Below the pieces are notes generated by a model that saw only the letters and a program-made list of their open reading frames with translations, was not told the DNA's origin and made no database searches. Below are positions 7,489-15,344 of a stretch of 64,000 nt of DNA, in pieces; positions within the stretch are counted from its first letter, which is position 1; every line of letters begins with the position of its first letter. The stretch is from Phaeocystidibacter marisrubri (GTDB lineage Bacteria; Bacteroidota; Bacteroidia; Flavobacteriales; Schleiferiaceae). The DNA lies in assembly GCF_008933165.1 (NCBI RefSeq), contig NZ_WBVQ01000001.1, positions 620,001 to 684,000 on the forward strand. The letters are read 5' to 3'. Both the position numbers and the translations under genes were made by a program.

Positions 7489-8465
7489 AGCGTTTACTCT
7501 TCACTGCATTCGGAAGCGCGCTCTTGATAATCGGTTGTTCAGAACCTACACCAGACGCGTTTCAAGTTTCACTTCCAACTCATATTCCGCCTGTTCCATG
7601 GCCTGAAAGCGCGCCAACGGTTGCAGAGGTTGAATTAGGTGAAGCACTCTTTCATTCTACTCAATTGAGTTTGAATCGGGAGATATCCTGTGCATCCTGT
7701 CATCTTCCATCCCATGCTTTTTCAGATACGTCATCAGTAAGTCTTGGAATCCACCGTCAGTCGGGTTTTAGAAACACTCCCTCTATTTTCAATGTGGCTT
7801 GGAAAGAGCATTTTTTCATGGAAGGAGGCGTGGATCGACTGGAGCGTGCCACCTTAGGCCCCATGTTGGTGGAAGAGGAGATGAGTTTGCAAGCGCCTGA
7901 ATTGATGAAAAGATTGCGCGAGGATATCGTCTTTCATGAAAAATTCGTGGCGGTATATGGCGAATCTTATGATTATGCCAATGTCGTTGATGCCCTCTCT
8001 GCCTTTCAGCGGAGCGCGATTAGTGTAGACTCTAAGTGGGATGCGGTTCAAGAGGGAATTGAAGAGTTTTTGGATGATGAAGCCTTGGGGCTGGCTTTAT
8101 TTGAATCGGATTCTTTGGCTTGTAGTTCTTGTCATAAGCCTCCATTCTTTAAGGACGGAGATTTTCATGATGTGGGAATGCCAATAGGGGAAGACCCCGA
8201 TTTTGGAAGAGGACGATTCACTTTTGACACTACCGATTACTACAGCTTTAGTACACCATCCCTTCGAAATGTAGAGCTTACAGCACCTTACATGCACGAT
8301 GGGAGTATTTCTACACTAGACAGTGTGATTCGCTTTTACGAGGCAGGTGGTGTGCGAGAATCTGAAATCTCTGCGTTTACATTACAGGATGAACATCGAT
8401 CGGCATTGATCTCTTTCTTGAAAAGCCTATCTGGACGAGAAGCAAAGCGGGCTTATAAGGAATAA
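7485..8465 (+). CDS. mbnH: Di-heme MbnH/MauG-type cytochrome c peroxidase (lipoprotein)
   Basis: A 326-residue exported protein with a lipoprotein signal (LLIIGC, Cys18). Two c-type heme sites are present, CASCH at 69-73 and CSSCH at 213-217. The family blocks RNTPSIFNVAW-KEHFF and TAPYMHDGSISTLDSVIRFYEAGG are clear. MauG-like members perform long-range oxidation of a partner protein rather than peroxide detoxification; the adjacent MbnP gene (4-base overlap) points to that role here. It acts in the periplasm, attached to a membrane. It is the last gene of the 5984-8465 operon. Confidence 0.9.
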   Translation: MKRLLFTAFGSALLIIGCSEPTPDAFQVSLPTHIPPVPWPESAPTVAEVELGEALFHSTQLSLNREISCASCHLPSHAFSDTSSVSLGIHRQSGFRNTPSIFNVAWKEHFFMEGGVDRLERATLGPMLVEEEMSLQAPELMKRLREDIVFHEKFVAVYGESYDYANVVDALSAFQRSAISVDSKWDAVQEGIEEFLDDEALGLALFESDSLACSSCHKPPFFKDGDFHDVGMPIGEDPDFGRGRFTFDTTDYYSFSTPSLRNVELTAPYMHDGSISTLDSVIRFYEAGGVRESEISAFTLQDEHRSALISFLKSLSGREAKRAYKE

Positions 8466-8480
8466 GTGAACGGCGTCTCT

Positions 8481-8488
8481 TATCTTCG
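8481..8488 (+). promoter_or_regulatory. -7 promoter box TATCTTCG for mpl
   Basis: A TAnnTTCG variant of the -7 box lies 23 bases before the mpl ATG and 15 bases after the mbnH stop. Confidence 0.5.
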
Positions 8489-8511
8489 CACAAACGACTA
8501 ATTTTTCCAGT

Positions 8512-9867
8512 ATGCGTATCCATTTCATTGCCATTGGAGGCTCTGCCATGCACAATTTAGCCTTGGCACTTCATCAAAGAGGTGATGTGGTAACCGGTTC
8601 CGATGATGAAATCTTCGAACCTTCTAAGTCAAGGCTGGCCAAGTCTGGCTTACTTCCTGAAACGATGGGATGGGATGCCAATCGAATAACGGACGATTTA
8701 GATGCCGTGATTTTGGGCATGCATGCGAGAGAAGATAACCCAGAATTGCTAAGGGCAAAGGAATTGGGTTTGTCGATTTACAGCTATCCAGAGTACTTGT
8801 ACGAGCGCACCAAAGACAAAACACGTGTGGTGATCGCTGGGAGTCATGGCAAGACGACGATCACCAGCATGATTCTACATGTTCTCCACTATCATGAGAG
8901 AGTAGAAGATTTCATGGTGGGCGCACAATTGGATGGATATGATACCATGGTGTCGCTTGAGGACGATACCTATTTTGCAGTTTTGGAAGGTGATGAGTAT
9001 TTAAGTTCACCCATTGACCGCCGACCAAAGTTTCACCTGTATCATCCAAATATTGCTCTTATCAGCGGCATAGCCTGGGATCATATCAACGTATTCCCAA
9101 CTTTTGAGGACTACCTTGAACAGTTCAAGATCTTCTTGCAAACCATGGAAAGAGGAGGCGCATTGGTTTACAATGCCGATGATCCTGAAGTTCGTCGCCT
9201 TGTGGAAGCCGATCAAACTGAGATTAAGAAATTCCCATATCACAAGCCAGAGTATAGAGTAGAGGGAGGAAGAACTATTCTCTTGACTCCTTATGGTGAG
9301 GTTCCACTTCAAATAATCGGAGAGCACAACCTTCTAAATTTGGAAGGAGCTCGATGGATTTGTCTTGAAATGGGCATTCAAGAAGATGAGTTCTACGAAG
9401 CCATTGCTTCATTCTCTGGGGCTAGTAAGCGCCTGGAAAGATTGTCCGAATCTGATAATACTGTAGTCTATAAAGACTTTGCTCATGCGCCTAGTAAGGT
9501 GAAAGCAACGGTTTCTGCAGTGAAGGAAACTTACCCTGATTATAAGGTGGTAGCTTGTTTGGAACTCCACACGTTTTCCAGTTTGAATCCAGACTTTTTG
9601 CCAGCCTATAGCGGAGCAATGGAAGATGCGGATGAAGCTATCGTTTACTTCAGTCCAAAAGCGGTAGCCCATAAGAAGCTACCACCATTGGATGAGGATA
9701 TTGTAGCAAACTCCTTTGGCAGATCTGATCTGCGTGTGATTACACAAACTGAACTGATGTTAGATACACTTAAATCTGAAAAATCCGATAAGACCGTTTA
9801 CTTGATTATGAGTTCGGGTAATTTCGATGGAGCAGATTTACAGGAGTGGGCCAACGCGCTTGTGTAA
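8512..9867 (+). CDS. mpl: UDP-N-acetylmuramate:L-Ala-gamma-D-Glu-meso-DAP ligase
   Basis: A 451-residue Mur ligase of the Mpl type, which attaches recycled tripeptide to UDP-MurNAc in the cytoplasm. The N-terminal Rossmann motif is HFIAIGGSAMHNLA and the ATP loop is VVIAGSHGKTTITSM; the central domain contains EGDEYLSS and SGIAWDHINVFPTFEDY. The start MRIHFIAIGG is normal for Mpl, and the length fits the family. It has its own promoter box and a strong terminator, so it appears to be a single-gene unit. Confidence 0.95.
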   Translation: MRIHFIAIGGSAMHNLALALHQRGDVVTGSDDEIFEPSKSRLAKSGLLPETMGWDANRITDDLDAVILGMHAREDNPELLRAKELGLSIYSYPEYLYERTKDKTRVVIAGSHGKTTITSMILHVLHYHERVEDFMVGAQLDGYDTMVSLEDDTYFAVLEGDEYLSSPIDRRPKFHLYHPNIALISGIAWDHINVFPTFEDYLEQFKIFLQTMERGGALVYNADDPEVRRLVEADQTEIKKFPYHKPEYRVEGGRTILLTPYGEVPLQIIGEHNLLNLEGARWICLEMGIQEDEFYEAIASFSGASKRLERLSESDNTVVYKDFAHAPSKVKATVSAVKETYPDYKVVACLELHTFSSLNPDFLPAYSGAMEDADEAIVYFSPKAVAHKKLPPLDEDIVANSFGRSDLRVITQTELMLDTLKSEKSDKTVYLIMSSGNFDGADLQEWANALV

Positions 9868-9882
9868 GTTGAATCCGACCTA

Positions 9883-9922
9883 TAAAAGAAAAGCCTGACG
9901 ATTTCGTCAGGCTTTTCTTTTA
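9883..9922. terminator. Bidirectional terminator between mpl and the DUF3347 gene
   Basis: Eighteen-base perfect arms around the core AAGCCTGACG with loop ATTT. It has T-rich flanks on both strands and can serve both convergent genes. Confidence 0.9.
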
Positions 9923-9939
9923 TGAAGATAAACGTATGC

Positions 9940-10464
9940 TTACAGCGTTTCTTTCACGGCGCCACAGGTTGGCATTTCATCGCCGAAATAAGGATTTGCA
10001 ATCGCTTCTTGATCTGAAATCCAATAGGCTCCTTTAAAATCAAAGGCCATTGGACAGAATTGGCGATAAAGGCTTCTTCCCGTTCCACTTTGCTTGAGGT
10101 ACAAGTACATGTTATCAGAAATAACTTCAAAAGCAGAGCGCTGAAGATCTAGATTCTTTGATGCTGAAAGCGAATCAGAGGCCACTATAATCACTGAAAG
10201 TAGAGTGTCGGTTTCTTCTAATCCAGATAATTCTTCCTTGAGCTTACTGGCAGCTTGTGCGCTTTGTTCAGCATTGGAATTGAACAGAGCGTCTTTTAAG
10301 CTTAGATAGGCATCCACTGCACCTGCAGTAGCGTGATTATCCTGCGAGTTTACCGATTCCGTGCTGGTTACCTCAGTTGTTGATTCTGTAGAGGTATCCT
10401 CTCCAGATGGCGTACAAGCGAACATGATTAAAGAAGCAATGGAAAGGGTGATATAGGGTTTCAT
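9940..10464 (-). CDS. DUF3347 domain lipoprotein
   Basis: A 174-residue lipoprotein (MKPYITLSIASLIMFAC). The ATG at 10464 is used because the signal peptide starts there and a -7 box lies upstream. The C-terminus carries the DUF3347 signature CPMAFDFKGAYWISDQ and NPYFGDEMPTCGAV. This domain occurs in Bacteroidota alone or fused to CusB-like metal efflux adaptors, so a metal-related periplasmic role is plausible, but the molecular function is not known. A Ser/Thr-rich linker (TSTESTTEVTSTES) follows the lipidation site. Confidence 0.8.
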   Translation of the reverse strand: MKPYITLSIASLIMFACTPSGEDTSTESTTEVTSTESVNSQDNHATAGAVDAYLSLKDALFNSNAEQSAQAASKLKEELSGLEETDTLLSVIIVASDSLSASKNLDLQRSAFEVISDNMYLYLKQSGTGRSLYRQFCPMAFDFKGAYWISDQEAIANPYFGDEMPTCGAVKETL

Positions 10465-10479
10465 GGCGAATATTTTAAT

Positions 10480-10487
10480 CAAATATA
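10480..10487 (-). promoter_or_regulatory. -7 promoter box TATATTTG
   Basis: An exact TAnnTTTG box 15 bases upstream of the ATG at 10464, so the DUF3347 gene probably has its own promoter in the gap after the 10503 gene. Confidence 0.55.
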
Positions 10488-10502
10488 AGGTGAAAGATCA
10501 GA

Positions 10503-10781
10503 TTACACGCCACGAGGTGAAGTTGACTGTAATCCTCCCACATATACCAGTCGGTGACCTGAAGCAGGACTTACACTGGGAAAGCTCTCGTGCAGTTCAG
10601 GGGTAGAGTCTTGAGAAGGGGTTGGGATTTCTACACATTCACTTCCATTTGAGTCAATGGAAGGTGGTTGGAAGTTGGTTGGGCTATAGTCATCTTCCGC
10701 ACGATTGAAATTCCATATTCCGAAAACAATCGCTAGAAGGAAGAAAGCCAAGATCGGGTAGCGGATGGTTTGAGATTGCAT
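10503..10781 (-). CDS. Small membrane-anchored protein of unknown function
   Basis: A 92-residue protein with one N-terminal hydrophobic segment (ILAFFLLAIVFGIW) and a polar, Pro/Ser-rich tail (PPSIDSNGSECVEIPTPSQD). No family is recognised. It lies between the PAS sensor and the DUF3347 lipoprotein on the same strand. The N-terminal anchor and the absence of a Cys lipobox suggest an inner-membrane protein with a periplasmic tail. Confidence 0.5.
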   Translation of the reverse strand: MQSQTIRYPILAFFLLAIVFGIWNFNRAEDDYSPTNFQPPSIDSNGSECVEIPTPSQDSTPELHESFPSVSPASGHRLVYVGGLQSTSPRGV

Positions 10782-10865
10782 GTCACAAGTTTAATGATTG
10801 CTTGTGAGTCAAGGTGTTATAGAATATTTAAAACCCTGTTAAAATGTGTAAAAGCGATGAGGTGG

Positions 10866-13481
10866 TTATTCGTCGATGAGGGACGATTGCTTGATAATTT
10901 CGTGGATCATGTCGTCCAACTCACTTGTGGCTGTATGAAGGTATTTAATGATGTCCCCGTTCATGGTCGACTCAGGATTGTCTTTGTCGTACAAAGCGAG
11001 TAGTCCTAATATAGAACTAACCGGTTTGCGAAGGTCGTGTGACAGGATGAAGGCGATCTTTCTGAGGTTTTCGTTTTGTAATTGGAGGCGATTCGCAACT
11101 TGCTTATCCTTTGTGATGTCTGTTTCAATGGCGATAAAACGCTTCACTTGATCTCCTTCCCAAATTGGGGAAATGGTCATCCGAACCCAGTACTTCTTGC
11201 CGTTTTTATGATAATTGATCAATTCAACCGTAATGTCTTTATGTGCTTTAATGGCTTCTGACAGTCGGCTAATGGTTGCGGGATCAGATTCAGGGCCTTG
11301 AAGAATGGTTCCAGGCTTTTTACCTTCCATTTCATCAAGCTTGTAACCCGAAAGCTTCTCGAAAGCTTCATTACACCATTCAACTCTGCCCTCTACATTT
11401 GTAACGATCACTCCTGTAGAGGTGTGCTTGGCAATGTGTGAGAGATTTTCAATTTCGTCTCGGGTCTCTTTTAACAAGTTGATATCTTGAAGGGAACCTA
11501 GCATTCGCGTTGGAGCATTGTTTTCATCTCGATTAACGATCCCTCGATCAATCACCCGTAGATAATGACCTTCAGCATGTCTGAAGCGGTACTCACAATG
11601 CCAGCTTCGATTTCCACGCTTGATAGACTCATCTAAACTGTTCACCGTCTTCGTGCGGTCATCCTTATGAACTCGATCTGACCACCAGTCGAGATCCGTA
11701 GTGGTTACATCGTATCCAAACGTTTTCTGGATGCCCTCACTCCATTCGATTTGATTGGTTTTTAAGTCTAAGTCCCATATCGCATCCATAGTGACTTCAG
11801 AAAGAATGGTATAGCGTTCAACGGCCTTTTCCAGAGCCACACGTTGTTCTTCAGACTTGGAGATATCTCGAGCAAAGCACGCTGCACCTAGAATGGAATT
11901 CGTTTCATCGCGAATGGGCGACATGCGAATGTCTAGTCGGTTGGCTACGGTGTTTGAGTTCGAAAGATCCAGTACTGTCTGGATGTTTTCACCTCGTAGC
12001 GCTCGAGCATAGAGAGGGGCGAACAATTCCCTGATTTCAGGTTCTACACTTTCGGGGAATGCATGATCTCCTGCTTTTCCAGGTCGGTCTAAGTATTTAG
12101 CCAATAAATCTATGATGGAGTTGTTGGCAACGAGAATTCTGTAATGGTTATCAATGGACCAGATAAAATCTCGAGTTGTGTTGATGACAGAACGAAGATT
12201 GGCTTCATTCTTTTTGATTTCTAGTTCCTGTTTTTTGTTTTCAGTGATATCTCTGTAGAAGACGGTCAATCCATTTGGATAAGGATACGCACTGACAAAG
12301 AACCATTTGTCAAAATAGGGATTATAGGCCTCAAACGAGTTACTCCTTTGTTCCTTAATAGCTTTAGGTAGCTCCACAGAAGAACGCGTATGATTGAAAT
12401 TGGGAAGGACTTCCGATAAGTGCTGATTTTGGATATCCTCAATTTTTTTACCCACCAGTTTTGCAAACACGGAATTGGCGAGCTCAACATGTAGGTTTTG
12501 ATCCACCATAAAAAAGCCATCAATTACCGAATCGAGGATTACTTCCAATTGTGCTCTACTCTTTTGTCCTTCACCACGGAATTTTTCAATGGCCGAGCTA
12601 TCCATTCCCACTCCTTGAACTCCTGAAATGTTACCCTTTTCGTCTAGTGTGGTCATTAATTCCCACGAAGTGTGAATCCACTCGTTTTCAACTAAACTCG
12701 GACTGCGTAGGTCGATGGCCTTAATGGATCCGGGATGTTCGATACAAAATTCTACCGCTTTGATACACTTTTCAATATCTTCTGGATGGAGGGTTTTTGA
12801 AATGTGAACGCCTTCAAAACTAGAGGCTATATGGCTAAATCGCTTGTTGAACGCCTTATTGGTAAAAGCGTAGATGCCATCAAAAGTAACCCGAATCAGA
12901 AAGGTTGAATCTGAAATGGTAAGAGCGTCGAGAAGTCGTTCTCTTTGTCGCAAGGCGTTGTGAAGCTCTTCTTTTTCTGTGATGTCGCGCAGACTCACGA
13001 GAGTGGCTTTTCTTCCTTTGAAGGAAATTGGCCCTGCTTTGGTATCCACAAAAATGGTTGTATCCTTAGCTGTTCGGTGTTCTTCTGTTTGGTCCGATAA
13101 GTGCTCGAAAGGAGATATTCGCAGGTCGTTGAGCGTCATTTTTAATAACGACTCTCGTGTAAACCCATATTGGTCTATTGCGGCTGAATTACTATCTAGA
13201 ATGGAAAGGGTAGCGGGGTCGCAGATCAACATGGCTTCAGGATTACCTACGTACAGCGCCTTGTAGCTTGTTTCGGCTTGTAATAAGTTCCTTTCGCTTC
13301 TGCGAATGAGTAGGTAAACAACGAGAGAAATAACAGCTATAAAAAAACTACCCTTCAATGAAGCAGCCCATTCAAAGGGCCTATCAGCGTGACTTTGAAT
13401 GTGTAGGTAGTAATCACTACCCCAAATCCAAGCCCAACCAATAAGCAAGGTGATTAGAGCGGTTTTAGCGGCGGGTTTCAT
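10866..13481 (-). CDS. Membrane PAS-domain sensor ending after the dimerisation/phospho-acceptor helices (no ATPase domain)
   Basis: An 871-residue protein (start at the ATG 13481; the longer frame uses a TTG). Two N-terminal membrane helices are followed by about six PAS domains; five can be placed by their openings DAMLICD-type, GFFMVDQNLHVELAN, DFIWSIDNHYRILVAN, DAIWDLDLKTNQIEWSEG and GVIVTNVEGRVEWCNEAF. The last PAS has the KKPGTILQGPESD loop and a PAC segment. The C-terminus is a HisKA-like helix pair (AFILSHDLRKPVSSILGLL) and then stops at SSLIDE, with none of the N, G1 or G2 boxes of a HATPase domain. It therefore cannot autophosphorylate alone. Similar truncated forms occur in Bacteroidota. 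Confidence 0.8.
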   Translation of the reverse strand: MKPAAKTALITLLIGWAWIWGSDYYLHIQSHADRPFEWAASLKGSFFIAVISLVVYLLIRRSERNLLQAETSYKALYVGNPEAMLICDPATLSILDSNSAAIDQYGFTRESLLKMTLNDLRISPFEHLSDQTEEHRTAKDTTIFVDTKAGPISFKGRKATLVSLRDITEKEELHNALRQRERLLDALTISDSTFLIRVTFDGIYAFTNKAFNKRFSHIASSFEGVHISKTLHPEDIEKCIKAVEFCIEHPGSIKAIDLRSPSLVENEWIHTSWELMTTLDEKGNISGVQGVGMDSSAIEKFRGEGQKSRAQLEVILDSVIDGFFMVDQNLHVELANSVFAKLVGKKIEDIQNQHLSEVLPNFNHTRSSVELPKAIKEQRSNSFEAYNPYFDKWFFVSAYPYPNGLTVFYRDITENKKQELEIKKNEANLRSVINTTRDFIWSIDNHYRILVANNSIIDLLAKYLDRPGKAGDHAFPESVEPEIRELFAPLYARALRGENIQTVLDLSNSNTVANRLDIRMSPIRDETNSILGAACFARDISKSEEQRVALEKAVERYTILSEVTMDAIWDLDLKTNQIEWSEGIQKTFGYDVTTTDLDWWSDRVHKDDRTKTVNSLDESIKRGNRSWHCEYRFRHAEGHYLRVIDRGIVNRDENNAPTRMLGSLQDINLLKETRDEIENLSHIAKHTSTGVIVTNVEGRVEWCNEAFEKLSGYKLDEMEGKKPGTILQGPESDPATISRLSEAIKAHKDITVELINYHKNGKKYWVRMTISPIWEGDQVKRFIAIETDITKDKQVANRLQLQNENLRKIAFILSHDLRKPVSSILGLLALYDKDNPESTMNGDIIKYLHTATSELDDMIHEIIKQSSLIDE

Positions 13482-13586
13482 GTACGGGTTCTCTAGGTAG
13501 ACCAATGATACAGAAAAGTACGCCTTTTTATGCGGGATTAAGAATTGTCTTACAAAAAGTATGAAGGTGAAGGAAGTGTCTGGTGA

Positions 13587-14132
13587 TTAGAATCGGTACC
13601 CGAACCCGATGGCTAAAGAATTGAATGTTTGCGTGTTCGTCTCGATGGATGACTTGAATTCGAAGGTTACAAGCCAATCTCCAAGCCGTTGTTCATAACC
13701 GAGTCCAAGTACAGGACTGAAGCCACTTCTAGACGTTCCATCGTTTGCAGTGAAGCCACCGTTGCCATCCGGTTCAATGTGCGTGGACATGTTGGAACCG
13801 TAGCGAACACCAGCAAGAACCTTTACGTCATAAGGTGATTTTAATCCGTATAGACGTCCGATCAAATTTAATCCTATGCCGTATCGCGAAGCGTGATAAC
13901 CTTCATATGTATTGGCGTGATGAGCAGAAGCACTGAGGGTGGCCTCCGCAGCAAAATTATCCATGAACGCATATTCATACGAGGTGTTCATGTAGGGGCC
14001 AAACTTGTTTTCAATATCGCCAAAAATCAATCCACCGATATCCAATCGAATCGTTTGGCGAGAAGGTTCGTAGTTCTGCGCAAAAGAAAGAACAGAAGAG
14101 AACAGAAGTGCGATTAGAATTGACTTACGCAT
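13587..14132 (-). CDS. Outer-membrane beta-barrel protein (OmpW/OprF-type small porin fold)
   Basis: A 181-residue protein with a signal peptide ending SVLSFAQ. Alternating strands (TIRLDIGGLIFGDIEN, AEATLSASAHHAN, YGIGLNLIGRLYG) and a C-terminal aromatic (NSLAIGFGYRF) mark an eight-strand type barrel. No specific ligand is suggested. A promoter with -33 and -7 boxes precedes it, so it is probably transcribed alone. Confidence 0.7.
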   Translation of the reverse strand: MRKSILIALLFSSVLSFAQNYEPSRQTIRLDIGGLIFGDIENKFGPYMNTSYEYAFMDNFAAEATLSASAHHANTYEGYHASRYGIGLNLIGRLYGLKSPYDVKVLAGVRYGSNMSTHIEPDGNGGFTANDGTSRSGFSPVLGLGYEQRLGDWLVTFEFKSSIETNTQTFNSLAIGFGYRF

Positions 14133-14156
14133 GATGTTTGGGTTTCATTGATGGGA

Positions 14157-14183
14157 CGAAAGTAACGCGTTTTTTGATGCCAA
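14157..14183 (-). promoter_or_regulatory. Promoter TTG-N16-TACTTTCG of the 13587 barrel gene
   Basis: On the minus strand TTG (14181-14183) is separated by 16 bases from TACTTTCG (14157-14164); the ATG is 24 bases further. The -33 box overlaps the T-run of the terminator of the upstream gene. Confidence 0.55.
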
Positions 14184-14214
14184 AAAAAAGCCTAACCATC
14201 AAGGATGATCAGGC
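14182..14214 (-). terminator. Terminator of the 14239 lipoprotein gene
   Basis: Eleven-base arms (GCCTGATCATC and GATGGTTAGGC, two G-U pairs) with a 3-nt loop, followed on the minus strand by eight T. Confidence 0.75.
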
Positions 14215-14238
14215 CTAGATATACGAACGCAGGACAAC

Positions 14239-14637
14239 TTACTTTCGTACAGCCGTCTCTGTTTCTTGCATTTGACGAGTGCCTTCAGTGGAAAGGGCCT
14301 CTGTTTCTGTTTCTACTTCCTTTTGAATGGTTTCGTGCGTTCTACCTCCTTTTGACGCTTGGGTAAGGTGTCCACCTTGACCAGCAGTTGATTCTTCAGC
14401 AGGAGCTTCGGTAGCTGAAGAAGCGTCGTTTGCAGGTTCCTCCATTTCAGACTTGTCATCTGTTTCGTCCATCTCTACTTCATCCATCTCCATTGGAGCA
14501 GATTCATCCGTGCTTTCGTCGTTCATGGTTTCTTCCATTTGCATGTCAGCACCTTCTGAAGCATTTTCTGTCGATTCTCCACCGTTACAGGCAACTAGGC
14601 CCATAATGGCTACAGCAGCAATCCAAGTTCTTTTCAT
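14239..14637 (-). CDS. Acidic, low-complexity lipoprotein
   Basis: A 132-residue lipoprotein (AAVAIMGLVACNGG). After the Cys the chain is dominated by Glu, Asp, Met, Ser and Thr (MQMEETMNDESTDESAPMEM), with no predicted fold. Met- and acid-rich composition could bind cations, but this is speculative. Its leader resembles that of the DUF4920 lipoprotein at 32486 (both contain AIMGLVACN), which shows shared export signals rather than homology of the mature parts. It has its own terminator. Confidence 0.6.
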   Translation of the reverse strand: MKRTWIAAVAIMGLVACNGGESTENASEGADMQMEETMNDESTDESAPMEMDEVEMDETDDKSEMEEPANDASSATEAPAEESTAGQGGHLTQASKGGRTHETIQKEVETETEALSTEGTRQMQETETAVRK

Positions 14638-14748
14638 AATTGAGTTGTTAAGGGTTCTCTATTCTGTAAAGCTATTCAATTAATTACAGATGTGAATATG
14701 GGGAAGGATGAGACTGCGTATCATTTTTTCAGATTCTCCTGATCTCTG

Positions 14749-14781
14749 TTGTGCAGGGTGATACTACTTTCGCTATCTTCG
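14749..14781 (+). promoter_or_regulatory. Promoter TTG-N22-TATCTTCG of pyrRB
   Basis: TTG at 14749-14751 and TATCTTCG at 14774-14781. The pyrR ATG at 14793 follows 11 bases after the -7 box, so the 5' leader is only a few bases long. Confidence 0.65.
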
Positions 14782-14792
14782 CCGCTGAAAGT

Positions 14793-15344
14793 ATGGTAAT
14801 CAAGACTCTCATCGGCCCCGTAGAAATTGACGTCATTCTTAAGCGTTTGGCTTGTCAATTGGTTGAAAATCACAATGATTTTAAGAACACAGTGTTAATT
14901 GGACTTCAACCCAGAGGTATTCCTCTGCTCGAAAGATTGACCTCCATTTTACAAAGCGACTACGGGGTTTCAAATATCCCTGTAGGGCGTTTGGACACTA
15001 CGTTTTATCGCGATGATTTTCGCCGAAGAGATGAGCCGTTAAAAGCCAATCAAACTCGTATTGATTTCTTGGTGGAAGGCAAGCGTGTGGTATTTGTAGA
15101 CGATGTATTGTTTACGGGAAGATCCATCCGTGCAGCCCTTGATGCTATCTTGTCTTTTGGTCGCCCACACGAGATTGAATTGATGGTGCTTATCGACCGC
15201 AGATTCAGTCGAGAGTTACCCATTCAACCGGATTACGTAGGTAGACAAGTAGATTCTATCGCCTCAGAAAGAGTGAAGGTAGAGTGGGATACCGAAGGAG
15301 CTGAAAATAAAGTATCTATCGTGCAAATTGAAGGCGATGAATGA
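14793..15344 (+). CDS. pyrR: PyrR family phosphoribosyltransferase / pyr regulator
   Basis: A 183-residue PRTase. The PRPP loop VVFVDDVLFTGRSIRAAL is at about residues 99-116. The LQPRGIPLLERL segment and YRDDFRRR flexible loop are also typical of PyrR. PyrR proteins convert uracil and PRPP to UMP, and in Bacillus they attenuate pyr transcription by binding RNA. The ATG at 14793 is chosen because the longer GTG frame starts inside the promoter. It overlaps pyrB by 8 bases. The very short leader leaves no room for a classic PyrR-controlled attenuator. Confidence 0.9.
   Translation: MVIKTLIGPVEIDVILKRLACQLVENHNDFKNTVLIGLQPRGIPLLERLTSILQSDYGVSNIPVGRLDTTFYRDDFRRRDEPLKANQTRIDFLVEGKRVVFVDDVLFTGRSIRAALDAILSFGRPHEIELMVLIDRRFSRELPIQPDYVGRQVDSIASERVKVEWDTEGAENKVSIVQIEGDE

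Noticed and set aside
11281-11340. LOV photoreceptor domain in the last PAS of the sensor
   Set aside because: The loop resembles the LOV consensus (LQG after a GK segment) but lacks the photoactive Cys, so it is an ordinary PAS domain.
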